Below are positions 36,526 through 46,926 of a DNA stretch of 64,000 nt, in pieces. The notes below the pieces were generated by a model, which was given only the letters and a program-made list of their open reading frames with translations, made no database searches and was not told the origin of the DNA. Origin of the DNA: an uncultured Collinsella sp. GTDB lineage: Bacteria; Actinomycetota; Coriobacteriia; Coriobacteriales; Coriobacteriaceae. The translations under genes were made by a program, and so were the position numbers. Position 1 is the stretch's first letter. Every line of letters begins with the position of its first letter. The stretch is taken from the NCBI GenBank assembly GCA_905199225.1, contig CAJKFS010000007.1, forward strand, positions 1 through 64,000, written 5' to 3'.

Positions 36526-38046
36526 GTGAGAGAGGAGAGCCCCCGAAGTGATATGAGGAGGCCCGACTCGGACCGTGCTTCCTCGCTGCGTAGCACGCCG
36601 CGTTCCGGACGCGGCGGGCAGACGTTCAGTGAGCGCTATATTGCCGGCGTCCCCGCCCGCATCATGCGCCCCCGTTTGATATTTATGGCTTGCCTGTTTA
36701 GCTTGGTTTGCTTTGGCTTGCTGATGGTGTACTCGGCATCTTCGGTCGAGGCACTGCACGAGAATGGTTCGGCGACGTTTTTCCTGTTTCGACAAGCCGC
36801 GTTTGCCGGAGTTGGCGTGCTGGCTATGGTTGCCATCGTGCGCATCTTGCCGGACAGTTGGTTTGGGGAAGACGTGCTCAGGATCTTCCTCATGGGCATG
36901 ATAGGGCTACTGGTTCTGGTGTTCTTTATGGGTAGCGGCAGTCGTGGCGCCACGCGCTGGCTCAACATCGCCGGTATTCAGTTCCAGCCGTCTGAGTTTT
37001 TAAAGCCGTTCGCCATCGCGTATTCGGCCATCATGCTCGACCGCATCTTTTCGCCCGGCGGAAACATCAACGAGTTTCTTCGCAACATGGGCGTCTACCT
37101 GGGCATTTCACTCTTTCTGATCTTTGTTCAGCCCGATTTTGGCACCGTTCTGATCATCTTGCTGACCCTCATGTGCATGGCGTTGTTTGCGGGATTGGAC
37201 CCCAAATATATCGTTTGGACGGTCGTTGCCGGCATCGCCGTCATTGCGATCGCCCTTATCGCCGAGCCGTATCGTATGACGCGTGTCGAGGTTGCTTGGA
37301 ATCCTTGGGCAGACGAATATGGCGACGGCTATCAGGCCACGCTTGCCATCATGGCGTTTGCCTCGGGCGGCCTGTTCGGTCGCGGTATCGGCAACTCCAC
37401 CATGAAGTACTCGTATTTGCCCGAGGCGCATAACGACTATATCTTGGCTATTATCGGCGAGGAAGTTGGCTTTATCGGAACCGTGCTGTTCTTCTTGGTG
37501 TTTGCGATGCTGATCTACTCGGCGTTTCGCATTGCCGAGCAGGCGACCGACCGTCGCGGAGCACTTATGGCATCGGGTTCCGCGGTCATCCTTGCGGTGC
37601 AGTTTTTGATCAACGCGCTGGGCATTCTCAATGTGTTTCCCATGACGGGCAAGCCGCTGCCGTTTATTAGCTACGGCGGCTCCTCGATTATTGTGTCGCT
37701 TATGCTCGCCGGTCTGATCCTGCGCGTTTCGTATGAGAGCGCCCGTCGCGATGAGTACGACCGTCGCCGCGAGAGCTTTGCCGTTATGGATGAGAGTACC
37801 GCCGGCGTGCCCCACGTGCGCGGCGAGCGATCTTCTCGCAACGGCTTTACCGTTCTGGATGGCTCTGCGACCGAGCCGGCAGCCCGTCCGCGTCAGCGAA
37901 CGGCGCCGCAAGGTCGTCCGCAGCGCCCCACTCCTCGCAATGCGGGCGGCGGATATAATCGAATCGATTTGAATTCGGACCCGTCGGCGCGTCTGCGCAC
38001 CGATGACCAGGGACCGCGTGTACGAAGGGATTACCATGACCGATAA
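36526..38046 (+). CDS. ftsW: Peptidoglycan polymerase FtsW (SEDS family)
   Basis: About 506 residues with ten membrane segments between about 48 and 410, a basic N-terminus and a long, charged, Arg/Pro-rich cytoplasmic tail of about 95 residues. SEDS marks: RWLNIAGIQFQPSEFLKP, LPEAHNDYILAIIGEE and PLPFISYGGSSI. The GTG at 36526 is preferred, with AGGGG upstream; a TTG at 36520 is possible. It polymerises glycan strands at the septum with FtsI. Its end overlaps the start of murG. Confidence 0.93.
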   Translation: MREESPRSDMRRPDSDRASSLRSTPRSGRGGQTFSERYIAGVPARIMRPRLIFMACLFSLVCFGLLMVYSASSVEALHENGSATFFLFRQAAFAGVGVLAMVAIVRILPDSWFGEDVLRIFLMGMIGLLVLVFFMGSGSRGATRWLNIAGIQFQPSEFLKPFAIAYSAIMLDRIFSPGGNINEFLRNMGVYLGISLFLIFVQPDFGTVLIILLTLMCMALFAGLDPKYIVWTVVAGIAVIAIALIAEPYRMTRVEVAWNPWADEYGDGYQATLAIMAFASGGLFGRGIGNSTMKYSYLPEAHNDYILAIIGEEVGFIGTVLFFLVFAMLIYSAFRIAEQATDRRGALMASGSAVILAVQFLINALGILNVFPMTGKPLPFISYGGSSIIVSLMLAGLILRVSYESARRDEYDRRRESFAVMDESTAGVPHVRGERSSRNGFTVLDGSATEPAARPRQRTAPQGRPQRPTPRNAGGGYNRIDLNSDPSARLRTDDQGPRVRRDYHDR

Positions 38047-39151
38047 GATGACCGTTGCTATTGCAGCTGGCGGCACGGCAGGACATATCAACCCCGCGCT
38101 CGCCTTGGCCGAGGAGCTGCGTGACCGCGGTCATCACGTTGTGTTCGTGGGCCAATCGCGCAAGCTCGAGGGCCGTCTGGTTCCCGAGGCCGGATTCGAT
38201 TTTGTGCCCATCACGGTCACGGGCTTCGATCGCTCCCGTCCCTGGACGGCACTGACCTCGCTGTGGCGTGTCAACAAGGCCAAGCGTGCGCTCGCTAGTC
38301 ATTTCTCAAAGGTCGGCAAGCCCGACGCTGCCATCGGTTTTGGTGCCTATGTCGAGGTTCCGCTGCTGGGGTGGTGCAAGGGCGCGGGCGTTCCGTATCT
38401 GCTGCATGAGCAGAACTCTGTTCCGGGCCTGGCCAACAAGATGATGAACTCCCACGCCGCCCGCGTGTGCATCTCGGTGCCGGCAGCGCGTTCGGTCTTT
38501 GAGCGCGAAGGTGACCCTGGCCACGTGCTCATGACAGGCAACCCCGTACGTCGCTCGGTAATCGAGGGCGATCGCGCTCGCGGCCGCAAAACACTTGGCG
38601 TTCCCGAGGACGCTACGCTGCTGCTCGTCTTTGGCGGTTCACTTGGCGCCCAGCACCTCAACGAGCGCGTGGTTTCGCTCAAAAACGAGCTGCTTTCGCG
38701 CAAGAACCTCTATGTGTTGCATTCGACGGGTGCCGACGGCTTTGAGGAGACCGAGCGCGCTTTGGCGCTGACGCCCGAGGAGGCGAAGCGTTACCGCGTC
38801 CAGCCTTACATCGACAACATGGGCGATATGCTGGCTGCTGCCGATTTGGTGCTCTCGCGTTCGGGCGCATCGAGCGTGGCCGAGATCGCTGCGCTTGCCG
38901 TGCCATCGATACTCGTGCCGTATCCGCATGCGACGGCCGACCACCAAACCACCAATGCCCGTTATCTGGTCGACGCCGGGGCTGGCGTGCTCTGCGCCGA
39001 TGCCGATATCGACGGTTCCGCCTTTGCCGATGAGCTGCTGCACCTGGTCGATGATGCGGCGGCGCGCGAGGCCATGCGTCAGGCGGCGCGTGGTCTGGCT
39101 CAGGATAGGGCCGCCGCTCTTCTGGCCGATGCGGTAGAGGGTTTGCGTTAG
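38036..39151 (+). CDS. murG: UDP-GlcNAc: lipid I N-acetylglucosaminyltransferase
   Basis: About 371 residues from an ATG that overlaps the ftsW stop by 11 bases and has GAAGGGA upstream. It makes lipid II. The glycine loop AAGGTAGHINPALALAEEL at the N-terminus, FGGSLGAQHLNE, and the donor-site SRSGASSVAEIAALAVPSILVPYP are the three MurG signatures. Confidence 0.95.
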   Translation: MTDKMTVAIAAGGTAGHINPALALAEELRDRGHHVVFVGQSRKLEGRLVPEAGFDFVPITVTGFDRSRPWTALTSLWRVNKAKRALASHFSKVGKPDAAIGFGAYVEVPLLGWCKGAGVPYLLHEQNSVPGLANKMMNSHAARVCISVPAARSVFEREGDPGHVLMTGNPVRRSVIEGDRARGRKTLGVPEDATLLLVFGGSLGAQHLNERVVSLKNELLSRKNLYVLHSTGADGFEETERALALTPEEAKRYRVQPYIDNMGDMLAAADLVLSRSGASSVAEIAALAVPSILVPYPHATADHQTTNARYLVDAGAGVLCADADIDGSAFADELLHLVDDAAAREAMRQAARGLAQDRAAALLADAVEGLR

Positions 39152-39248
39152 TTAGACGGGATATCGTCGGTCGCCCTCGCGCTGATGCGGTAGGTGCGGT
39201 ACAGTTAACGGGTTACAGGCAGTGTTTACGCAAGGAGTACACGAGCAC

Positions 39249-40667
39249 ATGGCTGATTCCCAGACTGCAACCTCCGCGCCCGAGTTTAAGAGCGCCCACT
39301 TTATCGGTATCGGCGGCGCCGGCATGAGCGGCATCGCCCTCGTTCTGCACGAGCGCGGTTATGCCGTTACCGGCTCCGACCTTAAGACGTCACGTTATAT
39401 CCGCCAGCTTACCCGCGCTGGTGTGAAGGTGCATGTGGGCCATGAGGCCGCCACGATCGACGAGGTCAAGCCCGACGTGGTTGTTGTCTCCACCGCTATT
39501 CCGGAGTCCAACCCTGAACTCGTGCGCGCTCGCGAGCTTGGTATTCCCGTGTGGCCCCGCGCCAAGATGCTCTCTGCTTTGGGCCACGGCTACACGACTG
39601 TCGCTGTTGCCGGCACGCATGGCAAGACCACCACGTCTTCGATGTGCGCCACCATGCTCGACCGCATGGGTCTGGATCCGAGCTTCCTGATCGGTGGCAT
39701 CGTCGAGGGCTATGACACGAACGGCAAGAACGGCTCGGGCGACTACTTTGTCGCCGAGGCCGACGAGTCCGACAGCTCCTTCCTGTTCCTGAACCCCAAT
39801 GTAGTCATTGTGACCAACGTCGAGGCCGACCACCTCGATCACTACTCGGGTATCGAGGAGATCGAGGCGACTTTCGCCAAATTCATGAGCCTGGTGGGCG
39901 AGGACGGCACCGTCATCGTCTGCGGTGAGGACCCGCATCTGGTCGAGCTCGCCAAGTCGACGGGCCGTCACGTGCTTTCCTACGGCTTTGCCGAGAGCAA
40001 CGACATCGTCTGCATGCACCCGGATGTCAAGGGCATCCAGAGTGACTTTATCGTTCGCTTTGAGGACGGCACTGAGCATGCCGTGGAGATCAAGAGCAAT
40101 CCCGGTCGCCACAACATGCTCAACGCCACGGCGGTGCTCACCGTCGCCCATGTCTTGGGCCTTGACATCGACGCCGCCGCCAAGGCGCTCTCGAGCTTTG
40201 AGGGCGTCCGCCGTCGCTTTACCCACGTGGGCGATATCGATGGCATCACCGTGGTCGATGATTACGGCCATCACCCCACCGAGATCAAGGCGACGCTTGC
40301 TGCCGCTTCGTCGCTGGGCTACAAGCATGTCGACGTCGTGTTCCAGCCGCACCGTTATTCGCGCCTGCAGGCCCTGTGCGACGACTTTGCCGATGCATTT
40401 GCCAATGCCGATAAACTGCTGCTGATTGATGTGTTCTCGGCTGGCGAGATGCCCATTCCGGGTGTTACCTCTAAGATGCTCGCCGATACCGTGCGCGCCA
40501 AGCATCCTGGCAAGGAGGTCGTGTACTGCTCCAGCCGTCTTGAGCTCAATCAGGAGCTCGAGCAGATGGTGGGCGAGGGCGATCTGCTGCTCACTATGGG
40601 TGCCGGTGACGTTACGACCGTCGGTCCCGAGTTCATTGAGTATTTGACTGCCAAGAAAGACGCTTAA
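39249..40667 (+). CDS. murC: UDP-N-acetylmuramate-L-alanine ligase
   Basis: 472 residues. It adds L-Ala to UDP-MurNAc. HFIGIGGAGMSGIALVL opens the Rossmann domain, VAVAGTHGKTTTSSM is the ATP site, NVEADHLDHY and DDYGHHPTEIKATL follow. AAGGAG is 11 bases before the chosen ATG; an in-frame GTG at 39222 is less likely. A gap of about 97 bases after murG may carry a promoter. Confidence 0.95.
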   Translation: MADSQTATSAPEFKSAHFIGIGGAGMSGIALVLHERGYAVTGSDLKTSRYIRQLTRAGVKVHVGHEAATIDEVKPDVVVVSTAIPESNPELVRARELGIPVWPRAKMLSALGHGYTTVAVAGTHGKTTTSSMCATMLDRMGLDPSFLIGGIVEGYDTNGKNGSGDYFVAEADESDSSFLFLNPNVVIVTNVEADHLDHYSGIEEIEATFAKFMSLVGEDGTVIVCGEDPHLVELAKSTGRHVLSYGFAESNDIVCMHPDVKGIQSDFIVRFEDGTEHAVEIKSNPGRHNMLNATAVLTVAHVLGLDIDAAAKALSSFEGVRRRFTHVGDIDGITVVDDYGHHPTEIKATLAAASSLGYKHVDVVFQPHRYSRLQALCDDFADAFANADKLLLIDVFSAGEMPIPGVTSKMLADTVRAKHPGKEVVYCSSRLELNQELEQMVGEGDLLLTMGAGDVTTVGPEFIEYLTAKKDA

Positions 40668-40672
40668 GTCTA

Positions 40673-41584
40673 ATGGGTCTGTTTAACGCCGTCATGGCGC
40701 TCTCGGGCATGATCGACACGGATGTGATCGAGGACGAGCGCCTTGCGCGTCATACGAGCTATCGTATCGGCGGCAAGGCCGACCTCTTTGTGACGTGCCA
40801 TAGCTATCATGCCCTCCGCCGCGCCGTGGCGGTGCTCGATCGCGAGCAGGTGCCGTGGGTCATCATCGGCAAGGGCTCCAATCTGCTGGTTGCCGATGGC
40901 GGTTATCGCGGTGCCGTCATTTCGCTCGGACGTGAGTTTCAGCGCACGGTTGTTGCCGATGACGGTTGTGCGCTGACGGTCGGTGCGGGCGTGATGTTTG
41001 CGCGCCTGGTCAACGATGCCCTGTCGCGTAGCCTCTCGGGCCTTGAGTTTGCCGTTGGCATCCCTGGTTCGGTCGGCGGTGCGATATCTATGAATGCCGG
41101 CACACGGACCGAGTGGATTGGCTCGCTGGTTGAGGATGTCGTAACGTTTGACCCGGCATCCGGTATCAAGCATTATGCGGGGTCCGAGATCACTTGGGGC
41201 TACCGCGAATGTAGCCTTCCCCGCAATGAGATCATCCTCGAGTGCGTGCTCAAGCTTAAACCGGCGCCCAAGGCCGACATTCGCGAGCGCATGGAACGGT
41301 ACCTGACGAGGCGCAAGCGTACGCAGCCCATGGGTCGCGCATCCTGCGGGTCGGTCTTTCGCAACCCGCCCGATGCGAGTGTGGGCAAGCTTATCGAGGA
41401 TTGTGGATTAAAGGGTTTTTCGATTGGCGGCGCGGAAGTTTCGCCCGTTCACGCTAATTTTATCGTTAATAACGGAACTGCCTCGGCCGATGACGTTGCC
41501 GCGGTTATCAGACATGTGCACGGAAAGGTGAGGGAGGCGTATGGCATCGAGCTCAGACCGGAAGTTAAATTCCTCGGCTTCTAG
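40673..41584 (+). CDS. murB: UDP-N-acetylenolpyruvoylglucosamine reductase
   Basis: 303 residues. This FAD enzyme reduces UDP-GlcNAc-enolpyruvate to UDP-MurNAc. TSYRIGGKADLFV and VIIGKGSNLLVADGGYRG lie in the FAD domain, IPGSVGGAISMNAG is the flavin-contact motif, and the proton-donating Ser is in RASCGSVFRNPP; GGAEVSPVHANFIVN ends the pattern. Its 3' end overlaps the ftsQ start by 44 bases. Confidence 0.95.
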   Translation: MGLFNAVMALSGMIDTDVIEDERLARHTSYRIGGKADLFVTCHSYHALRRAVAVLDREQVPWVIIGKGSNLLVADGGYRGAVISLGREFQRTVVADDGCALTVGAGVMFARLVNDALSRSLSGLEFAVGIPGSVGGAISMNAGTRTEWIGSLVEDVVTFDPASGIKHYAGSEITWGYRECSLPRNEIILECVLKLKPAPKADIRERMERYLTRRKRTQPMGRASCGSVFRNPPDASVGKLIEDCGLKGFSIGGAEVSPVHANFIVNNGTASADDVAAVIRHVHGKVREAYGIELRPEVKFLGF

Positions 41585-42797
41585 AGCATCGAAACCCACC
41601 TTCCGCCGCGCCGGAGGGCGTTCCGGCGCGCCTGCCAAACCTCAACGCAATACCGTCGCGCACTCTAAGTCTGTCGGGCATGCTCGACAGACCAGTCGTC
41701 CGGTCGTCGGCTCGCAGCTCGGTAATCGTCCGGCCGCAAAAAAGTCCTCGCGTCCCTCGGTGACGTCAAAGCCTGTTATGGGCGCCAAGCCTGCCCGTCC
41801 CATGGCAACCCCCAAGCCCTCGACGGGAACTAAAGCGCCGCGTCCAGGTCGCACGCTGGGCGCATCGAAACCGCGCTCGCTGACATCGGTGCCGGCTACC
41901 GCCAAGAAGCCTTCGAGTAAAAAAGGCGTCAACCCGTTGTCTTCACTTGGGGCGATGGTAAATAAAACATCAGACGCCGCTTCTGTCGTTACAGGCAAAG
42001 GCAAAATCGTGGGCGGCGTTCTGGCCGTCTTGGCCGTGCTCGTCGTCGTTGCCATCGTGGTGATCAACTCTGGATTGTTTACCGCCACTGATATTCAGAT
42101 TCAAGGCAGCGAGCATGTGACGAAGCACGATGCTATCCAGCTGATCGATTTGCCCGAGGGAACGTCGCTTTTTAACGTCGATCCCGACCAGATTACCGAG
42201 GATCTCAAGCAGAACCCGTGGGTCTCGGGCGTGGATGTCCAGCGTCAGTTCCCGCATACGCTCATCATTACGCCGATGGAGCGCAAGGTCATCGCAATTG
42301 CCTATATCAGCTCCGATGACCTTGCCTGGGCCATCGGGGATGATGACACCTGGATCGCCCCACTGTCGACGTCGGTCGAAGTGGACGACCAGGGCAACGT
42401 CATCACGACGGGGCAGGGTTCAAATACCCTGACCGGAATCGATGCCGCGCTGGCGCTCGCTAAGCATTATGGCGCGGTGTTGTTGACTGATGTTTCGGCG
42501 GATGTCGCTCCGGTTTCCGGCCAGGCAGTGAGCTCCAAGGCCGTTAAGGCCGGCTTGGATTATGTGCGTGGTTTTTCGAGCGAGTTCTTGGGACAAGTCA
42601 AGGATATTTCCACGCCTTCGGTCGAAGCCATCTCGGCAAACCTCAATAACGGCATTGAGGTGTCGCTGGGCGATTCGGACGATATCGCCAAGAAGGAACG
42701 CGTAGTCACCAAGTTGCTTTCGCAGGTAGAGGGCGTAACGTATATCAATGTGCGCTCTCCGGGCAACTACACATTTAGGAATGCTCCGACCTCGTAG
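41541..42797 (+). CDS. ftsQ: Division protein FtsQ (POTRA domain)
   Basis: 418 residues. The first 150 are a basic, Lys/Pro/Ser-rich cytoplasmic region, much longer than usual. One membrane segment (about 154-174) is followed by a POTRA domain starting ATDIQIQGSEHVTKHDAIQLIDLPEGTSLF and an FtsQ/DivIB-type beta domain. It is a core divisome scaffold with FtsL and FtsB. It overlaps the murB 3' end in another frame, and GAGGGAGG precedes the ATG, so it is translationally linked to murB. Confidence 0.9.
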   Translation: MASSSDRKLNSSASRASKPTFRRAGGRSGAPAKPQRNTVAHSKSVGHARQTSRPVVGSQLGNRPAAKKSSRPSVTSKPVMGAKPARPMATPKPSTGTKAPRPGRTLGASKPRSLTSVPATAKKPSSKKGVNPLSSLGAMVNKTSDAASVVTGKGKIVGGVLAVLAVLVVVAIVVINSGLFTATDIQIQGSEHVTKHDAIQLIDLPEGTSLFNVDPDQITEDLKQNPWVSGVDVQRQFPHTLIITPMERKVIAIAYISSDDLAWAIGDDDTWIAPLSTSVEVDDQGNVITTGQGSNTLTGIDAALALAKHYGAVLLTDVSADVAPVSGQAVSSKAVKAGLDYVRGFSSEFLGQVKDISTPSVEAISANLNNGIEVSLGDSDDIAKKERVVTKLLSQVEGVTYINVRSPGNYTFRNAPTS

Positions 42798-42996
42798 CGC
42801 TGGTTGATGCTTTGTTGAGGGGCCATACCACGCCGTTTATCTGGTTTGTTTGGTTTTCACGGTCAATTATTTGACTGATACGTTCATAATGTGCAAACAT
42901 AATACGGTTTACCTTTGCATTTACTTTCAACCTGAAGGTTAATGTGCGCAGGGGTCGACCCATGCTATGGCTATAACCTTTGTTCGGAGGACCGAC

Positions 42997-44151
42997 ATGC
43001 ACGAGACAGAGATCAACAACTACCTTGCCGTCATTAAGGTGGTCGGCGTCGGCGGCGGCGGTACCAACGCGGTCAATCGAATGATCGAAGAGGGCATCCG
43101 CGGCGTCGAGTTTGTTGCCATCAACACCGATGCTCAGGCACTCGCGATCTCTGATGCCGATATCAAGGTGCACATCGGCACCGACCTTACCCGCGGCCTG
43201 GGCGCCGGCGCCAACCCCGAGGTTGGCCGCAAGGCTGCCGATGAGTCCCGCGACGACATTGCCGAGGCGCTCGCTGGCGCCGACATGGTGTTTATCACCT
43301 GCGGCGAGGGCGGTGGCACCGGTACCGGCGCTGCTCCCATCGTTGCCGATATCGCGATGAACGAGGTCGGCGCACTGACCGTCGCCGTCGTGACCAAGCC
43401 CTTCACCTTCGAGGGCCGCAAGCGCAAGAAGAGCGCCGAGGAGGGCATCAAGACCCTCTCCGATTGCGTCGACACCATGATCGTCATCCCCAACGATAAG
43501 CTGCTCGACATCGCCGAGAAGAAGACCACCATGCTCGAGGCCTTCGCGATTGCCGATGGCGTCCTTTCCCAGGGCACCCAGGGCATCACCGACCTCATCA
43601 CCGTCCCCGGTATCATCAACTTGGACTTCGCCGATGTTAAGACCATCATGAAGCAGGCCGGTACCGCCATGATGGGTATCGGTACCTCTTCTGGGGATAC
43701 CCGTGCCGTCGACGCTGCCCAGCAGGCCATCTCCAGCCCGCTGCTCGAGAGCTCCATCGATGGTGCCACGCGCGTGCTGCTCTCCATCGCCGGTTCCAAG
43801 GACCTGGGCATCCAGGAGATCAGCGACGCCGCCGACGTTGTCGCCAACGCCGTCGACCCCGAGGCCAACATCATCTTCGGTACCGTTGTCGACGAGTCCC
43901 TGGGCGATCAGGTGCGTATCACCGTCATCGCTACGGGCTTCTCCGACTCCAACGTCAACCGTCAGGACGAGCTCTTTGCCGCTCAGCAGTCTCAGAGCAA
44001 GGCCGCTGCCTCCGCTGAGCCGCAGCGCACCGCTCCGGCCACCAGCCCGGCTCAGGCCGCTCCGACCCGCAACGTCGGTGGCACCGAGCTTCCTAACTTC
44101 GGCAACGATCAGTTCGAGCTTCCCGACTTCCTGAAGCGCGGTAGCTTCTAA
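42997..44151 (+). CDS. ftsZ: Cell division GTPase FtsZ
   Basis: 384 residues from the ATG with CGGAGG upstream. GTP-binding [14 protein letters not shown], the tubulin signature [10 protein letters not shown], and the catalytic T7 loop NLDFADVK are all intact. A variable linker leads to the conserved C-terminal peptide [12 protein letters not shown], the docking site for partners such as SepF. No ftsA lies before it, so SepF (encoded at 50516) is the likely membrane anchor. The 199-base leader after ftsQ, with TTGACT at 42871 and CATAAT at 42898, suggests its own promoter. Confidence 0.97.
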   Translation: MHETEINNYLAVIKVVGVGGGGTNAVNRMIEEGIRGVEFVAINTDAQALAISDADIKVHIGTDLTRGLGAGANPEVGRKAADESRDDIAEALAGADMVFITCGEGGGTGTGAAPIVADIAMNEVGALTVAVVTKPFTFEGRKRKKSAEEGIKTLSDCVDTMIVIPNDKLLDIAEKKTTMLEAFAIADGVLSQGTQGITDLITVPGIINLDFADVKTIMKQAGTAMMGIGTSSGDTRAVDAAQQAISSPLLESSIDGATRVLLSIAGSKDLGIQEISDAADVVANAVDPEANIIFGTVVDESLGDQVRITVIATGFSDSNVNRQDELFAAQQSQSKAAASAEPQRTAPATSPAQAAPTRNVGGTELPNFGNDQFELPDFLKRGSF

Positions 44152-44177
44152 GTCGTTCTTTGCATTGTTGCTCACGG

Positions 44178-44210
44178 GGGCGTGTCCGTATGGACGCGCC
44201 CTTTTTATTT
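44178..44210 (+). terminator. Terminator after ftsZ
   Basis: GGGCGTGTCC (44178-44187) pairs with GGACGCGCCC (44192-44201) with one wobble, followed by TTTTTATTT. Confidence 0.85.
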
Positions 44211-44361
44211 CGACTTTGTAAACTAGAACCTCCAATCTCTTTACGTTCCCTTTACGATTGCCTCCAGTGCAGCAGGTATCCTTTTAGAGAAGTATGACAG
44301 CCGTATAAACGCGGGCTGTAGCGGCGATGCCGCGGTACTTGTGTTATTAGGAGGCTTTAGT

Positions 44362-45162
44362 ATGGCAGCACGTGCGGACAACGTTTCGCGTGTCGACCAT
44401 GATGGAGTTACGTTGGTGGAAGGCGCGACATCCGATGTTCGCTTTGCCTTCACCGAGCGCGCCGGTGGTGTTTCCGAAGATGCGTACTCCTCACTCAATT
44501 TGGGCTCGCATGTTGGCGATGACCCCTTTGCTGTTCAAGAAAATCGTCGTCGCGTGCTCGAGGCTATGGGTGCCGCCGAGTGCGAGCACAACTTGCTCGT
44601 TCCCAATCAGGTCCATGGTGACCATATCGTTGCGGTGACCTCGAACGGCGCCGATGACCTTGAGGACGTCCGCGAGCAGATTGCCGAGGGCTGCGATGCC
44701 ATCGTCTGTACGGCGCATAACGTACCCGTGCTGCTCTGCTTTGCCGACTGCGTTCCCGTGGTGCTGGTGGCCCCCGGCGGATTTGCCGTGGTGCACTCCG
44801 GTTGGAAGGGCACGATTGCACGTATTTCCGCCAAGGCGTGCCAGGCGCTTTGCGATGCTGCCGGTTGCGATGCGAGCGACGTTTCCGCCTATATCGGCCC
44901 CCATATCTTGGGTGACGAATATGAGGTATCCCAGGAACTCATGGATCGCTTTGCCGCCGAGTTCTCTTGCATCGATGCGAATACCTCTCGCATGCTCGAT
45001 CTTTCCGCTGCCATTCGCGAGGCGCTGGTAGATGTCGGTGTCGACGCGGATAATATCGTGGATACCCAGCTTTCGACCGTGCGTCAGAACGACCGCTTTT
45101 ATTCCTACCGTAACGAGGACGGCACCTGTGGGCGCCATGCTGCGATCGGCGTGATGCTATGA
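44362..45162 (+). CDS. pgeF: Multicopper-type purine nucleoside phosphorylase/laccase-domain protein (YfiH family)
   Basis: 266 residues from an ATG with AGGAGG upstream. The family zinc/copper-binding residues are visible: His in PNQVHGDHI, Cys in CFADCVPVVLV and His in VVHSGWKGT. YfiH proteins act on nucleosides or remove wrong amino acids from cell wall precursors (PgeF activity). It normally sits between ftsZ and yggS in Gram-positive clusters; here the pst operon follows instead, and its stop overlaps the pstS start (ATGA). Confidence 0.92.
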   Translation: MAARADNVSRVDHDGVTLVEGATSDVRFAFTERAGGVSEDAYSSLNLGSHVGDDPFAVQENRRRVLEAMGAAECEHNLLVPNQVHGDHIVAVTSNGADDLEDVREQIAEGCDAIVCTAHNVPVLLCFADCVPVVLVAPGGFAVVHSGWKGTIARISAKACQALCDAAGCDASDVSAYIGPHILGDEYEVSQELMDRFAAEFSCIDANTSRMLDLSAAIREALVDVGVDADNIVDTQLSTVRQNDRFYSYRNEDGTCGRHAAIGVML

Positions 45163-45995
45163 GAAAGATCGTATCGGTCCTGAGCGCCGCTGTGCTTACG
45201 CTTACGCTGTGCGCCTGTTCTTCGGGATCTTCTAGCTCTTCCATTACCGTGGCCGGCTCCACGACCTGCCTTCCTATCGCCGAGATTGCGGCCGAGGGCT
45301 TTAAGGAGGAGACCGGCATCGACGTGCTCGTTTCCGGTTTGGGTTCTTCCGCTGGGATCGAGGCCGTCAGCGCCGGCACGGCCGATATCGCCAGCTCCTC
45401 CCGTGGACTCAATGCCGACGAACAGGATCTGGGCCTGACTCCCATTGTCATTGCCCACGACGGTATTGCGGTCATCGTGAACGACGACAACCCCGTCGAT
45501 AACCTCTCGACCGAGCAGCTCCGCGATATCTACGCCGGCAAGATTACCAATTGGAAAGAGGTCGGTGGCGAGGACCTGAGGATTCAGGTCATCAACCGAG
45601 ACGAGGCGTCCGGTACGCGCGAGGCCTTCCGTACCATCGTGATGGATGGCACGCCGTTCGATCGCCGCTCGGCCGTTCTTTCGGGTACGGGCCAGGTGCG
45701 CGACGTGGTATCTCGTTCGCGTGGGGCCATCGGCTACATTTCGCTGGGCTTCGTCGATAGCCTCAACGCCAAGACCTCGGTCAAGGCCGTCTCGGTCAAT
45801 CATGTTGAGGCGTCCGAGAAGACGGTCGCGAGTGGCGGCTATCCCATCTCGCGCGACCTTTACTTCTTTGTGAAGGGTGTGCCTTCGCAGCAGGCGCAGG
45901 ATTACATCGACTATGTGACGTCCGAAAAGATGGACAAGCAGATTCGCGAGGCGGGCTTTATTCCCGTCACCAACGACGAGAAGGGGAGTGAGTAG
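45159..45995 (+). CDS. pstS: Phosphate ABC transporter, substrate-binding lipoprotein
   Basis: 278 residues. A lipoprotein signal with the LCAC lipobox (cysteine about residue 20) is followed by a Ser-rich linker and a PstS-type fold: ITVAGSTTCLPIAE, ADIASSSRGL, the phosphate-binding NRDEASGTREAF. It starts inside the pgeF stop codon (ATGA), so it depends on transcription, and probably translation, from the upstream gene. The first of five phosphate genes. Confidence 0.93.
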   Translation: MRKIVSVLSAAVLTLTLCACSSGSSSSSITVAGSTTCLPIAEIAAEGFKEETGIDVLVSGLGSSAGIEAVSAGTADIASSSRGLNADEQDLGLTPIVIAHDGIAVIVNDDNPVDNLSTEQLRDIYAGKITNWKEVGGEDLRIQVINRDEASGTREAFRTIVMDGTPFDRRSAVLSGTGQVRDVVSRSRGAIGYISLGFVDSLNAKTSVKAVSVNHVEASEKTVASGGYPISRDLYFFVKGVPSQQAQDYIDYVTSEKMDKQIREAGFIPVTNDEKGSE

Positions 45996-45996
45996 C

Positions 45997-46923
45997 ATGG
46001 AAGCACAGGAAAACTCCCAGACTGAGCAGAATGTTCAGACGCCCAAGAAGCGCGAGCTGGCGCTCGTATCGCGCAGTACCTATATCAAGGAGAAGGCGCT
46101 GCAGTGGATCTTCTTTGCCTGCGCGTTCTTGGCGGTCGTTACCGTCATCCTGATTTTTGTCTTTACCACGTACTCGGCGCTGCCCGTCTTTACTGACATC
46201 GGTCTGGCTGACTTCTTTAGCTTTACGTGGGCGCCTTCCGAGGGCCACTACGGCATCTTGTCGCTGCTTGCTGGCTCGGGTCTGGTGACCGTCGGTGCGC
46301 TCGCCATGGGCGTGCCGCTGGGCGTGGGTACGGCCGTTTACCTGGTCGAGATTGCCAGCAAGCGCGTGCGCAAGCTCATCAGCCCCGCCGTTGACCTGCT
46401 GGCGGGCATACCCTCCATCATCTACGGCTTCTTTGGCATGATCATCATCCGCCCGTTTATCGCACAACTGACCGGCGGCCTTGGTTTTGGTGCGCTGACG
46501 GCGTGGTTTGTGCTCGCCATCATGATCGTCCCTACCATCACCACGCTCACCATCGATGCTCTCAATTCCATTCCCATGGGCATTCGCGAGGCATCGTATG
46601 CCATGGGCGCCACAAAGTGGCAGACCATCTATAAGGTCGTGCTACCTGCCGCGAAGCTGGGTATCGTTGATGCCATCGTGCTGGGTATGGGCCGTGCCAT
46701 CGGCGAGACCATGGCCGTGCTCATGGTCGTAGGTAACGCCCCGGTTATTCCCGACAGCATTGCGAGCCCCATCTCGACGCTCACGAGCCAGATTGCGCTC
46801 GACATGAGCTATTCCTCGGGTCTGCACCGCTCGGCGCTGTTCGGCATGGGTGTGGTCCTGTTTATCATCTCCGCCACGCTGGTGGGTATCGTTCGTCTGA
46901 TTTCCAAGAAGAAGAGGGGGTAG
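45997..46923 (+). CDS. pstC: Phosphate ABC transporter permease
   Basis: 308 residues, six membrane segments. The EAA loop with IREASYAMGATKWQTIYKVVLPAA and GMGRAIGETMAV is typical for PstC/PstA. AAGGGGAG supports the ATG at 45997 over a GTG at 45988. It pairs with PstA as the channel. Confidence 0.94.
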   Translation: MEAQENSQTEQNVQTPKKRELALVSRSTYIKEKALQWIFFACAFLAVVTVILIFVFTTYSALPVFTDIGLADFFSFTWAPSEGHYGILSLLAGSGLVTVGALAMGVPLGVGTAVYLVEIASKRVRKLISPAVDLLAGIPSIIYGFFGMIIIRPFIAQLTGGLGFGALTAWFVLAIMIVPTITTLTIDALNSIPMGIREASYAMGATKWQTIYKVVLPAAKLGIVDAIVLGMGRAIGETMAVLMVVGNAPVIPDSIASPISTLTSQIALDMSYSSGLHRSALFGMGVVLFIISATLVGIVRLISKKKRG

Positions 46924-46926
46924 GCT